Assembly: GCA_963204965.1 (NCBI GenBank)
Contig: CAUJKA010000461.1
Location: forward strand, 1 to 38,716
DNA length: 38,716 nucleotides
Source of the DNA: Planctomycetota bacterium
Lineage (GTDB): Bacteria; Planctomycetota; Planctomycetia; Pirellulales; Pirellulaceae
Reading direction: 5' to 3'
In this document: piece by piece, positions 34,071 through 38,716 of the stretch
How the letters are laid out: every line of letters starts with the position of its first letter
How positions within the stretch are numbered: the first letter of the stretch is position 1
The notes under the pieces: model-generated
The model's database searches: none
Told to the model about the DNA's origin: nothing
The model's input: the letters and a program-made list of their open reading frames with translations, nothing else
Translations under genes and position numbers: made by a program

Positions 34071-34286
34071 GTTTAACGGCAAGCCTGAGGCCACTTTGTT
34101 TGACGGTAAGCAGCAGAGGTATTTTGTTTAACGGCAAGCCGCAGGCGACTGAGCTTCATGTCTCGGGATAAGAATCTATCTTCGTGGCACGCAGCCGTTG
34201 TAACCGAGCAATTCTCAGTCGACTCGAGCACAGTCGAGATGAACACAGGGGCGTAGAACACAGTCGCCTACGGCTTGCCGTTAAAC
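34071..34286. repeat. Cluster of GTTTAACGGCAAGCC repeats, three direct and one inverted
   Basis: The 346-bp gap between the DCC gene and the DUF1570-like gene holds copies of a unit of about 22-25 bp. Direct copies start with GTTTAACGGCAAGCC at 34071 and 34126, and with the variant GTTTGACGGTAAGC at 34098. An inverted copy ends at 34286 (GGCTTGCCGTTAAAC, 34272-34286). The copies at 34126-34150 and 34262-34286 pair over most of 25 bp and enclose about 110 bp without a gene. The inverted copy ends 13 bp from the stop of the next gene, which reads toward it. The remaining bases of the gap show nothing recognisable. Confidence 0.7.
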
Positions 34287-34299
34287 AATTTACCTTCGA

Positions 34300-36120
34300 C
34301 TATTTCTTCGACAATCGTGGATGCTTGGAGACGAACTCTTGCCATTGCTCTTTGGTAATCACGGTTTGATTCACGTCGCAGCTTTTGAGCTTGGTCATGG
34401 TTGAAAGTGTGGGGAACGATTTTGTTGTAATCTTGGTGCCTGTGAGCCACAGTGTCTCGATATTCGAATTGCTAACCAACGAAGCTAACCCAGCATCGTC
34501 AACCGTACACATGCTGATATCCAGCTCGTTGAGCTTTCGTAACTTAGCAACATTGGGCATCACTGAAGAATCTAACTTCGTAGCTTCGAAGCTCAAGCGT
34601 TGCAGTTCAGTAAGTTCTGTGATCCAAGCCGTTTGATTACTGGTGATGTTAGAAAAGGAGACGTCCAGCCATTTCAGCCGCGGTAACTTTGCCAGGAGCG
34701 ACCAATCCGTCAACTGACTCCGGCTAAGAACAAGATTACGCACTTGATCCGGCGATTCGACTAATGCCTTGAGCTGTTCGTCAGTGATTGTCATCCATTT
34801 TCGATAGTTCAACTGAGCCTTCTGTTCGCTGCCGCCCAAAATCTCAAACAACTTGTTAGGGGATTGCTTGCCTGCGTACACGCTACGAATGTAGTTGATG
34901 AAGACACTTCGCGCCTCGTCGCGTTGCGGCAAGATATCGAAGAAGAGATGCGTCAGCCCGACGGCATGCGAGTACATCAAGGCAACCTCGGACGAAGCCT
35001 TCCAGTTGAGCAACGAACCTCGGCACCAGTCGTCCCACAAAGGCCAGTACTCGTCTCGCAACGCTCGATAGCGAGCCGTCTGCAAGCGTCTGGCATCCAA
35101 TCCGCCTACGATAAAGCCTTCGTCAGTGCTTGTCAGCGACTCCATGTACAAGGCAATGCCTTCGATACACCAAGCACCTTCGACTTTTTCGATCAACGGG
35201 CTGGGAGGCAGGTCCGAGGCTTCGGAAAAAAGTTGATGAGTCAATTCGTGGTTGAGCGTTTCGGTAAGATCGTCGGCCGTGTAAAAAATGCTCATCTTGA
35301 TCGTCGGATTGTAATAGCCCACTGACAAACCGATATTCTCTTCGCTAGAACCCAGCAGCTTGAGATATTCATCGCGACTACCCAAGAGCACAACATTCAT
35401 TCGGTCTGTGTCTGGCCAAGCACGATCGCCACCGGCGATTCGATCTTTCAGAACCCCTGATGGCGCCCAAAGTTCGTAAAAGCACTGCGTCCAAAGAACG
35501 TAGAATTGCTCCAGTTGCTGAACCATCGCAAGACTGGCTTTGGCTGAGGCTCGCGTGTAGAGCTGAAAGTTCGGCGATTGCCAACGATTGATATTGCCAA
35601 GCAAGTTCAGCTCGTTGACTTTGACGCCATTTCTTTGCTGCGGTCGTGCTGCGAGCGAGGTAGCTAATTTGCCAAGCACTCGTTTCGCTTCGGCGTGCTC
35701 AGGATTCTCTCGAAGGGTTTGCCAAACCAGCCGATACGCCTCGACCTCGTTGCCTTGTTCGGCGGCTGCCTTTGCGCTGCTGTAAAGATGTTCCGCGTAA
35801 CGCTTGCGAGCATTGACAAAGTGGTTGCGCCAACTGTCGACATCCTTCTTTCCGGTCTCTGCTGGAAAATCGGAGGGGAGATAAAGTCGATGATGATCGG
35901 TTCGCGTGGGAGCCAACCACTTGCGGCAGATTTCGGCTTCTTTAGTCAGGCTAAGCCGCTCGCAGATCTTCTCCAGACGTACGAGCTCGGCACCAAAGTC
36001 GGCTCGCGTCAAAGCGGTCGACTCTTGTTGAGCTGCCGCGAAAGGCAGCGTGCAAAACAACCCCCAGAATACCAAGGCAAAAAGGCGGTAATGGCGAAAT
36101 GATCGAGGCTTATCAGACAA
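34300..36120 (-). CDS. Exported HExxH metallopeptidase-like protein with leucine-rich repeats
   Basis: A 606-residue exported protein of a type common in planctomycetes. A signal peptide (FALVFWGLFCTLPFAAA, about 14-30) is followed by a helical region with a TPR-like stretch (about 110-160), then a DUF1570-like gluzincin peptidase domain: NHELTHQLF carries the zinc motif H291-E292-L-T-H295, and WCIEGIALYMES downstream provides the likely third ligand (Glu). The C-terminal part (about 455-600) is built of leucine-rich repeats such as LPRLKWLDVSFSNIT and LRKLNELDISMCTVDDAGL, probably for binding a partner. The TTG start at 36120 is the only one that keeps the signal peptide intact, though no ribosome-binding site is visible. 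Target and proteolytic activity are unproven. Confidence 0.85.
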   Translation of the reverse strand: MSDKPRSFRHYRLFALVFWGLFCTLPFAAAQQESTALTRADFGAELVRLEKICERLSLTKEAEICRKWLAPTRTDHHRLYLPSDFPAETGKKDVDSWRNHFVNARKRYAEHLYSSAKAAAEQGNEVEAYRLVWQTLRENPEHAEAKRVLGKLATSLAARPQQRNGVKVNELNLLGNINRWQSPNFQLYTRASAKASLAMVQQLEQFYVLWTQCFYELWAPSGVLKDRIAGGDRAWPDTDRMNVVLLGSRDEYLKLLGSSEENIGLSVGYYNPTIKMSIFYTADDLTETLNHELTHQLFSEASDLPPSPLIEKVEGAWCIEGIALYMESLTSTDEGFIVGGLDARRLQTARYRALRDEYWPLWDDWCRGSLLNWKASSEVALMYSHAVGLTHLFFDILPQRDEARSVFINYIRSVYAGKQSPNKLFEILGGSEQKAQLNYRKWMTITDEQLKALVESPDQVRNLVLSRSQLTDWSLLAKLPRLKWLDVSFSNITSNQTAWITELTELQRLSFEATKLDSSVMPNVAKLRKLNELDISMCTVDDAGLASLVSNSNIETLWLTGTKITTKSFPTLSTMTKLKSCDVNQTVITKEQWQEFVSKHPRLSKK

Positions 36121-36416
36121 GCTGTTTCTCGCTGGAAGTTATTGGGGTGTTGTGCGCAAAAAGACTCTGCAGTTGGAAGATCGCCGGGTAGTTGAACTGG
36201 GTGTAACCAATTGTACGTCAGCCGAGCGACCTGAGTCCTCCCTAAAATACTATTTCCGTAACGTTAACGCTTGGCATAATGCAAAAACTGCCTTATCTTT
36301 GCGACCTCTCCAATCTGCCCGGCGGTGAAACGAGCCACTCTGAGGGGTGGTGCCTGCTCAAGCAGATTTGGACCATGTAAGCCAGTAGCTTTTTCGCACT
36401 TTGAGTTGACCGAATC

Positions 36417-37880
36417 ATGCCGAAAGACTTTTTGAAGGGATGCCAAGACTTTTACGATGTCGTAGTCATCGGAGCCGGTCTGGCTGGACTTACCGCCGCC
36501 AACATACTTGGCCGCGCAGGTCATAAGGTGTTGCTGTTGGAGCAGCACTACAAGCTTGGCGGTTTGGCAACGTGGTTCCGGCGACCCAAGAGTCACATCT
36601 TCGACATTTCGCTTCACGGCTTTCCCTACGGCATGATCAAGAGTTGCCGACGCTACTGGTCTGAAGAGATCGCTAACAGCATTGTCCAGCTCGAGAAGAT
36701 TCGTTTCGACAATCCCATGTTCTCGCTGACCACCACATTCAACCGTGATGACTTTACGCGGCTGTTGACCAGTCAATTCGGAGTTCCCGCGGAAAGCGTT
36801 AAGAGCTTCTTCGAAACCGCGCGAGGCATGAACTTCTTTGACGATCAATCGATGACTACCGGCGAACTGTTTGAAAAGTTCTTCCCGGGTCGCGAAGATG
36901 TCGTTCGACTGTTGATGGAGCCCATCACCTACGCCAACGGATCGACACTCGAAGATCCGGCCATCACTTACGGAATCGTATTCTCCAACTTTATGGCCAA
37001 AGGCGTTTTCATCTACGAAGGTGGGACCGATGATCTAGTCGGAAAGATGGGTGCTGAACTAAAGCGCAATGGAGTCGATTGCCGAATCAATTGCGATGTA
37101 GAGAAGATCGAAGTTGATCGCAACGGAGTCCAAGCTGTCGTAGTTAATGGTCGCCGCATTGGGTGCGGAACTGTCGTCAGCAACTCGAACTTAAAGGCCA
37201 CTATCTTCAATTTAGTCGGCGAAGACAAGTTCGATCGAGGATTCGTCGATCAAGCGCGTGAAGTGCGACTGAACAACAGCAGCACTCAAGTCTACATGGG
37301 CTTAAAAGAGGGTTGCACCATCGAGGAATCCACGGGCGATCTTCTATTCAGTTCCACTGCGCCGCTGTTTAGAACGGAAGCTCTGCTGAGTCGAGACATT
37401 ACCAGTCGAACATTCAGCTTCTATTACCCGCGCACTCGGCCCGACGGAAAGCAACAGTTTGCAGTGGTTAGCAGCACCAATGCCAACTACAGCGACTGGG
37501 CGAATCTATCCGAGCAAGACTATAACGAGAGCAAGCAAGATCTGATCGACACAACACTGGATGCTTTGGAAAAGTACGTACCTGGCATTCACGACATGAT
37601 CGATACCGTCGATGCCGCAACGCCAAACACATTTCAGCATTACACGAAGCACTTGTCGGGAGCCAGTTTCGGTACCAAGTTCGAAGGGTTGGGCGTAAGC
37701 CGCGCATTGCCCGAGCAAATCCCTGGGCTTTACCACGCAGGAAGCGTAGGAATCATCATGTCGGGTTGGTTGGGTGCAATCAATTACGGAGTCATCGTTG
37801 CCAACGACGTCGACCAGCAGTTGATGAAGAAGGGCCGATCTGGAGCAGCCGGCTCGGCGACTCCTGCTACTTCTAACTGA
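36417..37880 (+). CDS. CrtI-like FAD-dependent desaturase/isomerase
   Basis: A 487-residue flavoprotein of the phytoene desaturase/carotenoid isomerase superfamily. The dinucleotide-binding motif [19 protein letters not shown] lies near residues 13-31, followed by [13 protein letters not shown]; the C-terminal FAD motif is [22 protein letters not shown] near 440-462. The length is typical (CrtI about 490). Family members desaturate, saturate or isomerise long polyene chains, so the sequence alone does not name the substrate. It is followed on the same strand by fabZ (90 bp after its stop) and fabI, which points to a fatty-acyl or polyene lipid substrate rather than C40 carotenoids; no crt genes are near. 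The start at ATG 36417 has no clear ribosome-binding site. Confidence 0.85.
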   Translation: MPKDFLKGCQDFYDVVVIGAGLAGLTAANILGRAGHKVLLLEQHYKLGGLATWFRRPKSHIFDISLHGFPYGMIKSCRRYWSEEIANSIVQLEKIRFDNPMFSLTTTFNRDDFTRLLTSQFGVPAESVKSFFETARGMNFFDDQSMTTGELFEKFFPGREDVVRLLMEPITYANGSTLEDPAITYGIVFSNFMAKGVFIYEGGTDDLVGKMGAELKRNGVDCRINCDVEKIEVDRNGVQAVVVNGRRIGCGTVVSNSNLKATIFNLVGEDKFDRGFVDQAREVRLNNSSTQVYMGLKEGCTIEESTGDLLFSSTAPLFRTEALLSRDITSRTFSFYYPRTRPDGKQQFAVVSSTNANYSDWANLSEQDYNESKQDLIDTTLDALEKYVPGIHDMIDTVDAATPNTFQHYTKHLSGASFGTKFEGLGVSRALPEQIPGLYHAGSVGIIMSGWLGAINYGVIVANDVDQQLMKKGRSGAAGSATPATSN

Positions 37881-37970
37881 CGAAACACACGACTAACCTG
37901 CGTCCACCAATTAACCCGCCTCCGCAAAATTGCCTCCATCGACACAAGAGAAGATCTGACGAGTAACCTG

Positions 37971-38411
37971 ATGTCCAACGACGCTTCCTTGGCAACCATT
38001 CATGCCGCCATTCCGCATCGCCCTCCCATGTTGTTGGTCGATCAAATTGTGGAGCAGTCGCCGGAGCGAATTGTTTGTCGTAAGACGTTTTCTGCCGATG
38101 AATATTTCGTGCAGGGACACTTTCCTGGTTTTCCACTCGTTCCCGGGGTCATTCTTTGTGAGAGTGCTTTGCAAACCGGAGCCATCTTGATCGCTTCGCA
38201 TGTCCAAGTTGGCGAAGCGATGGTTCCAGTGGCGACGCGATTGGATGGGGTCAAGTTCAAGAAGATGGTGCGGCCCGGCGACACCATCGAGATTGAAGTA
38301 ACGCTCAACGAAGTGGTTTCTTCTGCGTACTTTATGACGGGCAAGATCACAGTCGGGGGCAAGTTGGCTGCTCGCTTGGACTTTGCCTGTTCAGCAGCGG
38401 CTCCTCAGTAG
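37971..38411 (+). CDS. fabZ: 3-hydroxyacyl-ACP dehydratase, FabZ-like
   Basis: A hot-dog fold dehydratase of 146 residues that removes water from 3-hydroxyacyl-ACP in fatty acid synthesis, in the cytoplasm. The active-site helix region is clear: HRPPMLLVD near the start, [13 protein letters not shown] with catalytic His50, and [11 protein letters not shown] with Glu64. The motif [16 protein letters not shown] follows as in FabZ. It may be the housekeeping FabZ or a pathway-specific copy; the neighbouring CrtI-like desaturase and fabI leave both possible. fabI follows after 67 bp. Confidence 0.92.
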   Translation: MSNDASLATIHAAIPHRPPMLLVDQIVEQSPERIVCRKTFSADEYFVQGHFPGFPLVPGVILCESALQTGAILIASHVQVGEAMVPVATRLDGVKFKKMVRPGDTIEIEVTLNEVVSSAYFMTGKITVGGKLAARLDFACSAAAPQ

Positions 38412-38478
38412 CTCCACATTGGCTCCAACATCCACGACGACCGCACTCACTTCCATACTAACAATCTCGGTTACCTCT

Positions 38479-38716
38479 ATGACAAATTTTTTGCAGCTCG
38501 AAAACAAGCGAATTGTTGTTTTTGGAGTCGCGAACAAAAAGAGCGTGGCATTTCGCATCGGTCTGACGCTTGAAGAAGCCGGAGCCGAAGTGATCTACGT
38601 CGTTCGTAGCCCAGAACGCAAACAACAACTTGCTAAGCTGCTAGATGGTCGAGCCGTATTCGTATGCGACGTCGAGCATCAAGAGCAGATCGATCAGTTG
38701 GCTGTAGAGTTGAAGA
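38479..38716 (+). CDS. fabI: Enoyl-ACP reductase FabI, 3' truncated by window end
   Basis: The last 238 bases encode the N-terminal 79 residues of an enoyl-ACP reductase, the enzyme that reduces trans-2-enoyl-ACP to acyl-ACP with NAD(P)H. The translation from ATG 38479 shows the FabI-specific cofactor motif [16 protein letters not shown], then [14 protein letters not shown] and, further on, a VCDVEH segment matching the adenine-pocket Asp region of short-chain reductases. The catalytic Tyr-Lys lies beyond the window. It directly follows fabZ on the same strand, so the two steps of the elongation cycle are encoded together. Confidence 0.9.
   Translation, partial: MTNFLQLENKRIVVFGVANKKSVAFRIGLTLEEAGAEVIYVVRSPERKQQLAKLLDGRAVFVCDVEHQEQIDQLAVELK

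Noticed and set aside
34071..34286. CRISPR array
   Set aside because: Copies are few, differ in sequence and orientation, have irregular spacing and no cas genes are near.
36264..36848. 194-residue minus-strand open frame
   Set aside because: Antisense to the start of the CrtI-like gene; no motif, and the desaturase frame has clear FAD motifs.

Overview
The window looks like chromosomal DNA of a planctomycete, most likely a member of the Pirellulales. This rests on family content rather than any marker gene: a HEAT-repeat/c-type cytochrome protein of the PVC type, a DUF1552 protein, a HExxH protein of DUF1570 type with leucine-rich repeats, a sulfatase, a PEP-CTERM protein, a Cu-monooxygenase-like multidomain protein, lipid A genes (lpxD, lpxI), flagellar stator genes and many GC-rich palindromic intergenic repeats. 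No rRNA, tRNA, CRISPR array, transposase or phage gene was seen.

Left part (1-10.8 kb), mostly core functions on the + strand. A 5'-truncated PVC cytochrome gene is followed by purM, an RbsC-type sugar ABC permease without visible partners, the close pair lpxD-lpxI (acyl transfer and UDP-diacylglucosamine hydrolysis in lipid A synthesis), sthA (soluble transhydrogenase) and motA-motB. The motAB pair is bracketed by two related palindromic elements of about 230-250 bp that appear to lie in opposite orientation.

Middle part (11-22.6 kb), mostly exported proteins. A TPR-like putative lipoprotein, a secreted SMP-30/gluconolactonase-type protein, a small unknown protein and an APH-fold phosphotransferase precede a striking unit: a 673-residue secreted protein (redoxin + CxxCH heme site + copper monooxygenase-like core with the expected ligands + two EF-hands) whose last codons overlap the start of an RND/MMPL exporter, followed by an M23-like protein with an altered zinc motif. 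A DUF1552 protein follows.

Accessory-looking block (22.6-29.8 kb). Small, mostly minus-strand genes: GNAT, DinB, DUF5662-like, SUKH/SMI1-like, an apparently frameshifted small membrane ORF and an SbmA/ABCD-type ABC exporter, then on the + strand a conserved-looking 88-residue protein, an MgtC/SapB protein and a PEP-CTERM protein.

Right part (29.9-38.7 kb). A sulfatase fused in frame to a PrxQ-type peroxiredoxin, a repeat-rich spacer, a cysteine-rich zinc-ribbon-like protein, a DCC-type thiol oxidoreductase, a repeat cluster, a DUF1570-like metalloprotease/LRR protein, and finally a CrtI-like FAD desaturase, fabZ and the 5' part of fabI (cut by the window end), which look like a fatty-acid/polyene lipid module. 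The best candidates for something new are the sulfatase-peroxiredoxin fusion, the copper monooxygenase/RND unit, the repeat pair around motAB and the CrtI-FabZ-FabI module.
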